Shown one piece after another: positions 11,110-19,877 of a stretch of DNA of 64,000 bases. Position numbers and translations under genes: made by a program. Position 1 is the stretch's first letter, and each line of letters opens with the position of its first letter. The notes beneath the pieces were generated by a model. The model did no database searches and was not told the DNA's origin. It saw nothing but the letters and a program-made list of their open reading frames with translations. The stretch comes from Cohnella endophytica (lineage in GTDB: Bacteria > Bacillota > Bacilli > Paenibacillales > Paenibacillaceae), in the NCBI RefSeq assembly GCF_003628305.1, contig NZ_RBZM01000001.1, positions 388,896 to 452,895 on the forward strand. The letters run 5' to 3'.

Positions 11110-12266
11110 AAATTACAGCAGTCCGCACAAAAGCAATCAAGATCCCTTTTCATAAGGGCGAAAAATGGTCGGGAGGCACTAGGTACAGCGCGCCTTCGCT
11201 CATCATCCAAATCGAGACGGACGAAGGCTTGATCGGCGTCGGCGAATCCGTCGGCCCGACGATTCCGGTTATTCAGACGGTGGTGGACAAGGAATTCGCT
11301 CCGTTCGTCGTCGGTCGCGATCCCATGGAGATGGAGTCGATCCTCCACCGGCTCGAAGAATATTGCGTGAACTGGAAACAGATCGGCTATTACGGCATGG
11401 CTGGCATCGAGATGGCGCTACTCGACTTGCGCGGCAAAATCCTGAACACCCCCGCCTACAACCTGCTCGGCGGAAAGGTGAAGCAGGAGGTGGCGTTCGC
11501 CGGCTACATCTTCATCGACAAACCGGAGGTTAACGCCGAAGAAGCGCGCAAGTTCGCCGCCGCCGGATATACGGAATTGAAGCTGAAAGTCGGGCGGGAC
11601 ATCGATCTGGATACGAAGCGGGTCAAAGCCGTTCGCGAGGCAGTCGGACCGGCGATGAAGATCCGCATTGACGCCAACCAGAACTGGAGCGTTCCGACAG
11701 CGATTAAAGCGATCCGCCAAATGGAGAAATACGACCTGCAAATGGTAGAGCAGCCAACGCGTTACGACGACGTGGACGGAATGGCTGCCGTTGCCCGCGC
11801 GGTGGATGTACCGATTATCGCTGACGAAGGCTGTGCGACCTACGAGGATGCGCTGCGTCTGATCGACAAGAGAGCTTGCGCCTGTTTTCTCGTCTATCCA
11901 TCCGAAGCGGGCGGCATCTTGAAAGCCAAGCAGATTGTAGATTTGGCCAATCATGCAGGTATTTGGTGCGTCACCGGAAGCTGGGCCGAAACCGGAATCG
12001 GCACTTTGGGCAACGTACACATGATCGCTTCTTCGCGGAACTTCCCGTTTGCGAACGATACCCATCTGAAGTTCATGAAAGGCGATTTGCTACGCGATGA
12101 GCTGGTGTTCAACGATGGGAAAATCGCGGTTCCCGACCGCCCCGGCTTCGGCATCGATCTGGACATTACGAAGCTGAATCATTTCGGCTCGGATTTCGAA
12201 CGTGAAATGGTGTTCTACGATCCGCAGGACCCGCAATTCCAGCCGCGTATTGGTCAGATCTTGTAA
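11106..12266 (+). CDS. Enolase-superfamily (muconate-lactonizing-like) enzyme with altered active site
   Basis: 386 residues with the capping domain and the TIM barrel of the MR/MLE group. The KxK pair is present (Lys159, Lys161), as are the three metal acids: Asp189 (DANQNW), Glu215 (EQPT) and Asp240 (ADEG). In the muconate-lactonizing subgroup a second catalytic lysine lies about six residues before the A-G-G turn; here that stretch reads FLVYPSEAGG and the equivalent position appears to be Tyr264. The reaction therefore cannot be assigned; dehydration or epimerisation of an acid sugar is the general possibility. It is last in the operon and is followed by a hairpin terminator. Confidence 0.8.
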   Translation: MKITAVRTKAIKIPFHKGEKWSGGTRYSAPSLIIQIETDEGLIGVGESVGPTIPVIQTVVDKEFAPFVVGRDPMEMESILHRLEEYCVNWKQIGYYGMAGIEMALLDLRGKILNTPAYNLLGGKVKQEVAFAGYIFIDKPEVNAEEARKFAAAGYTELKLKVGRDIDLDTKRVKAVREAVGPAMKIRIDANQNWSVPTAIKAIRQMEKYDLQMVEQPTRYDDVDGMAAVARAVDVPIIADEGCATYEDALRLIDKRACACFLVYPSEAGGILKAKQIVDLANHAGIWCVTGSWAETGIGTLGNVHMIASSRNFPFANDTHLKFMKGDLLRDELVFNDGKIAVPDRPGFGIDLDITKLNHFGSDFEREMVFYDPQDPQFQPRIGQIL

Positions 12267-12305
12267 GAGCAGACTTCAACGAGGCTTAAATCTAATATCT
12301 ATAAA

Positions 12306-12340
12306 GAAAGAGCCGATCCTTTATTCGATTTGGCTCTTTC
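12306..12340 (+). terminator. Hairpin terminator after the first operon
   Basis: Inverted repeat GAAAGAGCC (12306-12314) and GGCTCTTTC (12332-12340) with a 17-base loop, followed by TATTTAC. It lies about 40 bases after the enolase-like gene, and the two-component genes start afresh downstream. The U-tract is weak. Confidence 0.6.
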
Positions 12341-12373
12341 TATTTACATTCAATTGCATCTCATGAAAACCGT

Positions 12374-12379
12374 TATAAT
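12374..12379 (+). promoter_or_regulatory. Possible -10 box for the two-component operon
   Basis: TATAAT lies 63 bases before the response-regulator ATG. No good -35 box stands at 17 bases; TTCAAT at 19 bases is the best. An activator-dependent or weak promoter is possible. Confidence 0.35.
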
Positions 12380-12441
12380 AAGTCAAAGGCTTATGAAAAC
12401 GAAGGAATTTGAATTTGAATTTGAATAATGAGGTGTGAGTC

Positions 12442-14127
12442 ATGATTAAGGTCATCATCGTAGAAGATGAGATGTTGGTGCGAATTGGCCTGAAAAACTC
12501 GATCGATTGGGCAAAATTAGGGATGGAAGTTATAGCGGATTTCTCGAATGGGCAGCTTGCGTGGGATTTCTATCAACAAGAAAAACCCGATCTCATTCTA
12601 ACCGATATCAGAATGCCGAATATGGACGGCATGGAGCTGATCTCCCGCATCAGGGAGAACGATGCGCAGACTAAGATTATCATCCTGACCGCTTATGAAG
12701 AATTCGATGTGGTCCATAAGGCGATCCGGTTCGGCGTTTCCGATTATATTCTCAAGTTAAAAATGTCCATAGATGAGATGGAGTCCGTTTTGCAAAAAGT
12801 GCAGGCGGAATTGCAAACGAAAAGCGTCAGAACTCCATCGGAGCCCCAGCAGGACCTGCTGAACGCCATCAACCTCAAGGAAAATGCAATGAAGGATTAT
12901 TTGTCTTACGGGCGCTACTCGGATGCGGAATTCGCCGCAATAACGAAAAAACTGTGCTTCCGTCTCCACCCGGAGAGGCTGATTCTCTGCGTGATGGCGA
13001 TCGACAATTTCAAGCAGATGGAAAGCAAGTTCAAAGACAGTCACGGGAATTTAATCCGATTCAGCATCCTGAACATGATGAGCGAGCTGCTGGCCGGTTA
13101 CAACCGGGGAGAAGTCATCTACGAACGGGACGAGAAATACATTTTAGTTTTCAGCTTTCAGGATATCGTCAGCGAGTCGACGATTTATCAACAACTGCAG
13201 GACATCCTGTCGCATATCAGCGGTGTCGTTAAAACTTACCTGAACGCATCCGTCACCTTCGGCATCAGCCCGATCAACAACGGATATTCCGCGCTTAAGC
13301 AAATGTACGTGGACTCCCTACGCGCGCTGGATCTCGGATTCGTTCTCGGAAACGAAAAATATATTCAATCGGACATTGCAAAGACGGACCGCGTTTCGAA
13401 AAACGTAGGCAAGAAGCTCGACAAGATGATTCGCGAATTGGAGCCGTTTAACGGCAAGTACTTCAAAGAAATCGAAATCGGCATCCAGGCGCTCAGTCTG
13501 TTGGAGAGCATCTCCAAGCAGGACATCCAAGTGATGCTGATCCGTTGGATTCACTGGCCGACCGTTAACCTCAATAATTACGCCGACGACATCTCCAGCA
13601 TGGCGCTTGACTATGCCGGCCGCATTCATCAAGGCACGACCTTGGATGAAGACATCGATATTTTTACGCAATATTGGCTTGAAGTGAAAAATCATCATCA
13701 GAACAGAAGGGCGATCAGCAAAGAAATCGCAGAAGCGATGAAATATATTCAGAACCATTACGATCAAGATATTTCGCTGCAGCAATTAGCCGATCAAGTA
13801 CAGATGAACCCGAGTTACTTAAGCCGGTTGTTCAAGAAGCATTTGCAGACTAGCTTTGTTGAATATTTAAATCATTACAGGATCGATATGGCTAAAAACC
13901 TGTTGATGAATACGCATCTGAAATCCTATGAAATCGCCGAGAAGACCGGTTATATGGACGACAGTTATTTTAGCCGAATATTCAAAAAGGTGACCGGCAT
14001 GAGGCCGCATGAATTCAGGAAGCAATGGTTCGTGGACGGCAGAGAGGAAAGAGAGGAAAGAGAGGAAAGAGAGGAAAGAGAGGAAAGAGAGGAAAGGGAG
14101 GACGAAGCGGATGATGAGAATCTTTAA
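12442..14127 (+). CDS. Two-component response regulator with AraC-type DNA-binding domain (YesN type)
   Basis: 561 residues. The receiver domain (1-120) has the acidic pair at Glu8/Asp9, phospho-acceptor Asp55 (TDIRMPN) and the conserved Lys near 106 (DYILKLK). A middle region of about 300 residues links to a C-terminal AraC double helix-turn-helix (from about residue 435, YIQNHYDQDISLQQLADQV to HEFRKQW). The family activates sugar-transport and glycosidase genes when phosphorylated by a YesM-type kinase, which is encoded next. The C-terminus carries six exact Arg-Glu-Glu repeats plus Arg-Glu-Asp, encoded by a 9-bp tandem repeat. It overlaps the kinase gene by 17 bp. Confidence 0.92.
   Translation: MIKVIIVEDEMLVRIGLKNSIDWAKLGMEVIADFSNGQLAWDFYQQEKPDLILTDIRMPNMDGMELISRIRENDAQTKIIILTAYEEFDVVHKAIRFGVSDYILKLKMSIDEMESVLQKVQAELQTKSVRTPSEPQQDLLNAINLKENAMKDYLSYGRYSDAEFAAITKKLCFRLHPERLILCVMAIDNFKQMESKFKDSHGNLIRFSILNMMSELLAGYNRGEVIYERDEKYILVFSFQDIVSESTIYQQLQDILSHISGVVKTYLNASVTFGISPINNGYSALKQMYVDSLRALDLGFVLGNEKYIQSDIAKTDRVSKNVGKKLDKMIRELEPFNGKYFKEIEIGIQALSLLESISKQDIQVMLIRWIHWPTVNLNNYADDISSMALDYAGRIHQGTTLDEDIDIFTQYWLEVKNHHQNRRAISKEIAEAMKYIQNHYDQDISLQQLADQVQMNPSYLSRLFKKHLQTSFVEYLNHYRIDMAKNLLMNTHLKSYEIAEKTGYMDDSYFSRIFKKVTGMRPHEFRKQWFVDGREEREEREEREEREEREEREDEADDENL
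14041..14103 (+). repeat. 9-bp tandem repeat, six exact copies plus one degenerate
   Basis: The unit AGAGAGGAA occurs six times without change from 14041 to 14094, then AGGGAGGAC. It codes for Arg-Glu-Glu in the response regulator and is rich in GAGG, a Shine-Dalgarno core. The last copy (GGGAGG) stands about 8 bases before the kinase ATG at 14111, so the array also forms its ribosome binding region. Confidence 0.95.
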
Positions 14128-15934
14128 TAAATCGAATAGATCTTCCTTGGCGAATCAATTGGTTATCTCGTTCCTCGTCATCTTCCTGCTGATCTTTACG
14201 ATTAGCTCGCTAATTGCTTATTTCGGCATCCTGAATGTATTGAAGAACAATTCGAAAGATACGAATCAGCGGCAGTTTAATCAAAACGAATATAATCTGT
14301 CGTTGTTTGTGAACGAGGTGGATCAGGTTTCCAGACAGCTCTTTTTGAAGGCCGAATTGCAAAATTTGATCAATTTCAAAAGCATGACCGAGACGAACAG
14401 CGTCTTGCAGGTTGTGGCGGCGTTCCAATATTTCGCGGAAACTCTGTCGGCTAATAAATATATCGACTCGATCAGTTATTTTGGCGATAACGGGTTTATG
14501 ATTCGAACGACCGCGCGAAGAAACGATATTTTGTTCGATTCAACGAGTAAAGTGAATGAATTCTATCAAGCTCAAATCTATGGAAAGGTGAAGTCGGCAG
14601 CGCAAACTCTTGTCTGGTTCGGGGGATATACCGATCAAGATTTCAATATCGCGGATGAGACAACGATATCCGGGACGGTTGCGAAGCCGATTCACTATAT
14701 TACCGCCGCGCGGAGCTTTTACTCGAATAACCACTCGGCTACGCTTGTTCTCAATTTGGATATGAATTATTTAAACGATATCTATAATCATGCCAACGAT
14801 ATCCAGAATAACGAAATGTATCTGGTCGACGACACGGGTCATATCGTCTCCCACGGGGACGAAGCGAAAATCGGTCAAGCTGGAGCAGTTCCTGAACTAA
14901 TCGATCATCCCGCGGTCGTAGGCAATAAGTTTGCCAGCGAAGAACGGGATGGCAAACAGATCATGTCGTACCGGATCAACGGGTTGGGTTGGACGCTTGT
15001 TAACGAGATTCCTGTAAGCATTTTCACCAGAGATATTTTGACCTTGAGGCTCATTGTCGTTACGATGTTTATTTTCAGTCTGGCATCGGCGGCCATTCTT
15101 TCGAGGTACTGGATTCGCAGAATAACGAAGCCGCTCAACAGTTTAACGACCGTTGTAAGAAGAATGGGGCAAGGCAATCTGGGCCTAACGTTGGATCTGG
15201 ATTTAAAGAATGAGCTAGGGATTCTTATTGCTCAATTTAATAAAATGTCCAAGAACATTCAAGACTTGATCGAACAAAAGGAAACGATTCAGGAAGAGAA
15301 ACGGACGATCGAGATCGGGGCTTTACAATCGCAGATTACGCCCCATTTCTTATATAACACGTTAAATACGATCAAATGGATGGGGATTATGGTCAAGGCG
15401 GACAATATCGTGGAAAGCATTACGACATTAGGGGACTACTTACAGCCGATGTTCAAGAAAGGCATGCTCTGTACGATCCGGGAAGAAATCGAATATATCG
15501 AAAATTATATCAAAATTATGAATTATCGGATGGCAGGCGGGGTTAAACTCGATTATCAGATTTCCGCAGCAGTCATGGAATACCCGTTTCTGCGTTTCCT
15601 GCTGCAGCCGTTGGTCGAAAATGCGATTATGCATGGTTTGAAAAACCGAAATGGCGGAACGATAACGATTACGGCTACGGAAGATCAAAATGAAATCGTC
15701 TGGAGTATCTCCGATAACGGTGAAGGTATGTCCGAAGCGAAGCTGCAGGAGGAACGGGAATCTCTTATTAACGGCAATGGCGAACAATCCCAGGAGAAGA
15801 AGGGGATCGGATTGTACAATACGAACCGCAGAATCCAGCTTCACTTCGGCTACCATTATGGCATCAACATTCACAGCGAGCAGCAAGTGGGGACCGAATT
15901 GATATTTACGATTCCGAAAGTGCAAAAAAAGTAA
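14111..15934 (+). CDS. Sensor histidine kinase (YesM type)
   Basis: 607 residues. Membrane segments lie at about 17-40 and 310-335 and flank an extracellular sensing domain of about 270 residues. A HAMP linker follows (ITKPLNSLTTVVRRMGQGNL). The phospho-acceptor is His412 in ITPHFLYNTLN, and the ATPase domain has the N box (LVENAIMHGL) and DNGEGM. It probably senses a sugar or the loaded binding protein and phosphorylates the regulator encoded upstream. ATG 14111 uses GGGAGG from the 9-bp repeat array; ATG 14114 is possible. Longer in-frame reading upstream would translate the repeat array as Glu-Arg-Lys and is unlikely. Confidence 0.93.
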   Translation: MMRIFNKSNRSSLANQLVISFLVIFLLIFTISSLIAYFGILNVLKNNSKDTNQRQFNQNEYNLSLFVNEVDQVSRQLFLKAELQNLINFKSMTETNSVLQVVAAFQYFAETLSANKYIDSISYFGDNGFMIRTTARRNDILFDSTSKVNEFYQAQIYGKVKSAAQTLVWFGGYTDQDFNIADETTISGTVAKPIHYITAARSFYSNNHSATLVLNLDMNYLNDIYNHANDIQNNEMYLVDDTGHIVSHGDEAKIGQAGAVPELIDHPAVVGNKFASEERDGKQIMSYRINGLGWTLVNEIPVSIFTRDILTLRLIVVTMFIFSLASAAILSRYWIRRITKPLNSLTTVVRRMGQGNLGLTLDLDLKNELGILIAQFNKMSKNIQDLIEQKETIQEEKRTIEIGALQSQITPHFLYNTLNTIKWMGIMVKADNIVESITTLGDYLQPMFKKGMLCTIREEIEYIENYIKIMNYRMAGGVKLDYQISAAVMEYPFLRFLLQPLVENAIMHGLKNRNGGTITITATEDQNEIVWSISDNGEGMSEAKLQEERESLINGNGEQSQEKKGIGLYNTNRRIQLHFGYHYGINIHSEQQVGTELIFTIPKVQKK

Positions 15935-16015
15935 AGAAAGTACAACTTATCTTGAGGGATGGGAATAAACCTTTTTCGGTCTTTCGGATTGTTGTGTATT
16001 TCACTAGAAAGTCCA

Positions 16016-16044
16016 TTTTTCCGCGAGGCTCCCGCTTCTATAAT
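16016..16044 (+). promoter_or_regulatory. Possible promoter for the ABC transporter genes
   Basis: The 155-base gap between kinase and permease holds a perfect -10 box, TATAAT (16039-16044), with only a poor -35 (TTTTTC) 17 bases upstream. A weak -35 with a strong -10 fits activation by the adjacent AraC-type regulator, but no operator could be defined. Confidence 0.4.
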
Positions 16045-16089
16045 AAGTTCATACCTTACAACTATCGTCAGGCAAGGAGGAATCAATCG

Positions 16090-16992
16090 TTGTTATCCCT
16101 GAAGAACAAAATCGGATGGACCTATTTCTTGATCGCGATGCCTTTTATGATTTACGTTATTGCTTTTTATTTCGTCCCGCTGTTCGGTTGGATTTATTCC
16201 TTCTATAACTACAATCCGGCGCTCAGTTTCTCGCAGTTGAAGTTCGTAGGCTTCGATAACTTTGTCAAAATGTATCAAGAACGAAGCGAGATTTTCCGGG
16301 TACTGAAGAATACGTTGGCTATGAGTTTTCTCTTGATCCTCGTAACGCCATTGCCAATGATCGCAGCCGTTATGATCAATGAAGTGAAGCATAACAAATT
16401 TAAGAGATTTATCCAGACCGTAACGACGCTACCGAATTTCATCAGCTGGATCGTCGTGTTTGCCCTCACTTTCGCTGTCTTCTCGAACGAAGGCCTGTAT
16501 TATACGATCTTAAGAAACTTGCATATCGACGTACCTGTCATCGGAATTTTAGGCAACAATGGCGCGGCTTGGTTTTTCCAGGCGGGGCTGTTTATATGGA
16601 AGACGATCGGATGGACGATGATCATCTATATGGCCGCGATCGCGGGAATCGATAGCGAGCAATACGAGGCAGCTCGTATAGACGGAGCGGACAAATTCGG
16701 GTTAATGCGCCACATTACGATTCCGGGATTAGGCCCGACGTTCTTTGTCCTTCTGCTGTTGCAGATCAGTAATTTGCTCAACAACGGACTTGATCAGTTT
16801 TTCGTTTTCTATAACCCGCTCGTGGCGGATAAGCTGGACGTGCTCGATTACTATATCTACAAGGTCGGCTGGGCTGTCAGCGACTATTCGTACGCGACCG
16901 TTCTAGGGATGGTTAAATCTCTGCTCGGCATCGGATTGTTATTCGCCGTCAACTATCTCTCCAAAAAAACGAAAGGGGAGTCGATCCTATGA
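16090..16992 (+). CDS. Sugar ABC transporter permease (LplB/MalF type)
   Basis: 300 residues with six predicted membrane segments and the EAA loop near EQYEAARIDGADKFG, the contact site for the ATPase. With the next permease it forms the membrane channel of a CUT1 oligosaccharide importer. The start is TTG at 16090: a perfect AAGGAGG lies 9 bases upstream, and the protein then begins at LSLKNKIGWTYFL. An in-frame ATG at 15952 would add 46 poorly conserved residues and has no such site. The stop overlaps the next ATG by four bases. Confidence 0.9.
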   Translation: MLSLKNKIGWTYFLIAMPFMIYVIAFYFVPLFGWIYSFYNYNPALSFSQLKFVGFDNFVKMYQERSEIFRVLKNTLAMSFLLILVTPLPMIAAVMINEVKHNKFKRFIQTVTTLPNFISWIVVFALTFAVFSNEGLYYTILRNLHIDVPVIGILGNNGAAWFFQAGLFIWKTIGWTMIIYMAAIAGIDSEQYEAARIDGADKFGLMRHITIPGLGPTFFVLLLLQISNLLNNGLDQFFVFYNPLVADKLDVLDYYIYKVGWAVSDYSYATVLGMVKSLLGIGLLFAVNYLSKKTKGESIL

Positions 16993-17888
16993 TAAGCAAA
17001 CAACAGCGCTCGTTCGCCGAACGAACGTTCGACATACTCAACTATGCGTTCATGGCCGTATTCTCCTTCGTTTGTATCTATCCGTTCTATTACGTCTTTA
17101 TTTATTCGATCAGCGAACCGAGATTGGCGCAAAGAGGCATTTATCTCTGGCCGGGTAATTTCAATATCGACGCTTATATCAAAATATTCAGTCTGAATAC
17201 GATCCCGCATGCCTTTCTCATTTCGGTGGAAAAAACGGTCATTTTCACCATATTATGCGTCTACTTCTCGGCGATGCTTTCCTATCTCTTCACCAAACGA
17301 GTCATGCCTTTCCGCAGTTTGATGTATCGCATCGTCGTTGCGTCCATGTATTTGAACTCGGGTTTGATTCCTTGGTATATCACAATGAAGACGTATGGAC
17401 TGCGCAATTCCTTCTTGCTCTACGTCCTGCCGGGAATCATTAACGCCTTCTATATTATCCTGATCAAGACGTATATCGAACAATTGCCTTCCTCGCTGGA
17501 AGAATCGGCTCAAATAGACGGCGCCGGATTCATGACCGTCTTTAATCGTATTATTTTCCCGCTGTCCAAACCGATCGTCGCTACCGTTGCCGTGTATGCC
17601 TCGGTAGGCTGCTGGAACATGTGGATCGATAATTACTTATTGGTCGAGAAAGCAAACCTGCAGACGATTCAAGTCATCTTATACAGCTATTTGAATGAGG
17701 CGCAGAGCTTGTCTCAAGGTCTTGCGGACATGATGAGGAGCGGGAATGCGGGCAGACAGCTCCAGCTATCGCCGGAATCGATTAAGATGAGCATTACCGT
17801 CATCTCGGTGCTGCCGATCCTCCTTGTCTATCCGTTCCTGCAGAAGAACTTTATTAAGGGCATTATGCTTGGCGCAGTAAAAGGCTAA
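16989..17888 (+). CDS. Sugar ABC transporter permease (YtcP/MalG type)
   Basis: 299 residues, six membrane segments, EAA loop at LEESAQIDGAGFMTVFNRI. It pairs with the upstream permease and the lipoprotein encoded downstream. No ATP-binding subunit is encoded anywhere in the window; importers of this class commonly share an MsmK/MsmX-type ATPase encoded elsewhere. ATGA overlap with the previous gene. Confidence 0.92.
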   Translation: MISKQQRSFAERTFDILNYAFMAVFSFVCIYPFYYVFIYSISEPRLAQRGIYLWPGNFNIDAYIKIFSLNTIPHAFLISVEKTVIFTILCVYFSAMLSYLFTKRVMPFRSLMYRIVVASMYLNSGLIPWYITMKTYGLRNSFLLYVLPGIINAFYIILIKTYIEQLPSSLEESAQIDGAGFMTVFNRIIFPLSKPIVATVAVYASVGCWNMWIDNYLLVEKANLQTIQVILYSYLNEAQSLSQGLADMMRSGNAGRQLQLSPESIKMSITVISVLPILLVYPFLQKNFIKGIMLGAVKG

Positions 17889-17897
17889 CCCGGATAT

Positions 17898-17920
17898 AAT
17901 GGTTTTTCTAGAGAACCATT
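17898..17920 (+). other. Stem-loop between permease and binding-protein genes
   Basis: AATGGTT (17898-17904) pairs with AACCATT (17914-17920) around TTTCTAGAG, with no strong U-tract. Hairpins at this place often stabilise or partly terminate mRNA so that the binding protein is made in excess. That role is inferred. Confidence 0.4.
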
Positions 17921-17964
17921 TATCAATAGATAGAACAATGAACCGATAATAGGGAGGGTATTCG

Positions 17965-19791
17965 ATGTCAGTAATGAAGAAGAGAACGAGTCTGCTCGCG
18001 ATGGTTCTGATGATGACGCTTCTTATGCTTACCGCGTGTTCCGGCAATAACAATAATAAAGATGCTGCATCCTCCGCGCCCGCTTCGGAATCCGCTTCAA
18101 CCGAAGCCCCGGCTTCGACAGAGACGGCTAGCGCTTCGACGGATGCTTCCGGTTATCCCGAGCTCCCTAGAGATCCGATTACTCTGAAAGTGTTCGTTGG
18201 CGGTTCGAATGCCAATTTGAACGGGGAATGGAATTCTTCCATAGCTAAAGTCATTAAAGAAAAATTCGGAATCACGCTGGACCTGATTACGGGCGATGAT
18301 GTAAAGGAGAAAACATTGATTGCCGGCGGCGACTTGCCTGACGTCATTACGACGGGCGGATCCGTTGGCGCGCTGGTCGACTCCTTGATCCAAGGCGGTC
18401 AGGTTATTCCATTGGATGACTTGATTACGAAGTATGGCCCGAACATTACGAAAAATACGCCGCAAGCGCTGGAAATTATGAAAGCGTCTGCAAGCAACAA
18501 TACGGGGAAAGTGTATTTCCTGCCGGTTCGGGTGAATAAAGCGAGCCCTACGCCGACTCCGTTGTTAACCGCACTTGCCGGTTTCTATACGAGATGGGAT
18601 TTATTCAAAGCGATCGGCGCTCCGGTTATGAGCAATGAAGACGATTTCTTGAAAATGAACAAAGAACTGCAAGACAAGTTTCCGAAAACGAAAGACGGTA
18701 AGAAAACATATGCTTTCTCGGCATGGGCCGCGGATCCGTTCCCGTACATTATCTCTTATCCATTCTCCATGGGGTATAACAACTGGACGGCGAATACGTC
18801 GATCAGCGCAACGACAGGAGAAGTGGTAGACAACTATATTGCCGGCGACGGCGTATTCTGGAACGGAATCAAATTCTTCAACAAAGCCTATCGCATGGGC
18901 ATATTCGATCCGGAAGGCTTCACGCAGAAGATCGACCAGTATATCGCCAAGCTCAACAACGGTCAAGTATTTAACTCGGCAGCGAGCTTCTGGACAGGCG
19001 GTAATGATTTGATCGCGAATACCGGCAACGATAATGCAGAATTGCAACAACTGCCCGGACCGTTCCCTGGATACATGGCGTTGTATACGAAAGATGCTCC
19101 AGGCGGAAATCTGTTAGGCCCGGCTCGCGCCATTACGAAGGCGAACAAATATCCGGAACGTACGATGGAGCTGTTCAACTACCTTAGCGGAGACGAAGGC
19201 GGCCGATTGGTGTTCACCGGCGTTAAAGGCGTAGATTGGGATGTCGTAGACGGCAAACCGCAATTAATCGGCAAGATGGCGAACCCTTCCGATCCTGGTT
19301 ACAACGATTATGGGATAAGCGTAGGTACTCTTCCTGCTCCAGTGCTGAACAAAATTTCGAATCTTCATGAGGCATGGACGGCGGAAGACGGATTCCCGCT
19401 CGATCTGAAGCTTGTCATCAACCCGGCTACCATTACGAAGGCCCAGAAGGAATTGGCTCAGCAATACGGAGCGGATCTGTACCCGGGTCAAGTATACGAC
19501 AAGCTGGTCAAGGAAGGTAAAGCCGTTACGGACTCGAAATACTTCGCGTTCCCTGCGTTCGTGAAGCAATTGTCCGAGCCAAGCCAACAAATTATGGTTA
19601 AAGCAGATCAATACTTCTTGGCGAACATCGCGAAATTCATTATGGCCAAAGACGACGCAGCCTTCGATGCAGCGAAGAAAAAAGCGATCGACGATTTCAC
19701 CGCGATGGGCGTAGACAAAGCGTATGCCGAGTTCCACAAGCTCATCGACGATGCCAAAGAATTTGTTAAAGCGAATAATTTGGGAGAATAA
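17965..19791 (+). CDS. Extracellular sugar-binding lipoprotein of the ABC importer
   Basis: 608 residues. A lipoprotein signal peptide (MKKRTSLLAMVLMMTLLMLTAC) ends in the lipobox LTAC, after which a Ser/Thr/Ala-rich linker of about 40 residues leads to the binding domain. The length fits the large LipO/YtcQ class of Paenibacillus binding proteins, which capture oligosaccharides outside the membrane. AGGGAGGG lies 6 bases before the ATG at 17965; the ATG at 17974 gives the same signal peptide. A strong terminator follows. It is the only secreted protein of the whole utilisation locus, so substrate range is set here. Confidence 0.93.
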   Translation: MSVMKKRTSLLAMVLMMTLLMLTACSGNNNNKDAASSAPASESASTEAPASTETASASTDASGYPELPRDPITLKVFVGGSNANLNGEWNSSIAKVIKEKFGITLDLITGDDVKEKTLIAGGDLPDVITTGGSVGALVDSLIQGGQVIPLDDLITKYGPNITKNTPQALEIMKASASNNTGKVYFLPVRVNKASPTPTPLLTALAGFYTRWDLFKAIGAPVMSNEDDFLKMNKELQDKFPKTKDGKKTYAFSAWAADPFPYIISYPFSMGYNNWTANTSISATTGEVVDNYIAGDGVFWNGIKFFNKAYRMGIFDPEGFTQKIDQYIAKLNNGQVFNSAASFWTGGNDLIANTGNDNAELQQLPGPFPGYMALYTKDAPGGNLLGPARAITKANKYPERTMELFNYLSGDEGGRLVFTGVKGVDWDVVDGKPQLIGKMANPSDPGYNDYGISVGTLPAPVLNKISNLHEAWTAEDGFPLDLKLVINPATITKAQKELAQQYGADLYPGQVYDKLVKEGKAVTDSKYFAFPAFVKQLSEPSQQIMVKADQYFLANIAKFIMAKDDAAFDAAKKKAIDDFTAMGVDKAYAEFHKLIDDAKEFVKANNLGE

Positions 19792-19818
19792 TTGAGAGCA
19801 ACGAAGGATTGATGCAGT

Positions 19819-19849
19819 AAAAAGGGACTGCCTTCGGTGGTCCCTTTTT
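19819..19849 (+). terminator. Strong intrinsic terminator after the binding protein
   Basis: AAAAAGGGAC (19819-19828) pairs exactly with GTCCCTTTTT (19840-19849) around an 11-base loop containing CTTCGG. The 3' arm ends in five T. It separates the transporter genes from the enzyme genes, though read-through may supply the latter because no clear promoter is seen before 19878. Confidence 0.9.
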
Positions 19850-19877
19850 ACTTAGATTGCAAACTGGAGGGAATCAT

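Noticed and set aside
12393..12407. CcpA (cre) site before the two-component operon
   Set aside because: ATGAAAACGAAGGAA agrees with the cre consensus only on the left half; the right half lacks the required C-A.
14041..14103. CRISPR-like or satellite interpretation of the 9-bp repeat
   Set aside because: Units are contiguous without spacers and code in frame within the response regulator.
15952..16089. N-terminal extension of the first permease from ATG 15952
   Set aside because: A perfect AAGGAGG stands 9 bases before TTG 16090, and the extra 46 residues cover the -10-like promoter region.
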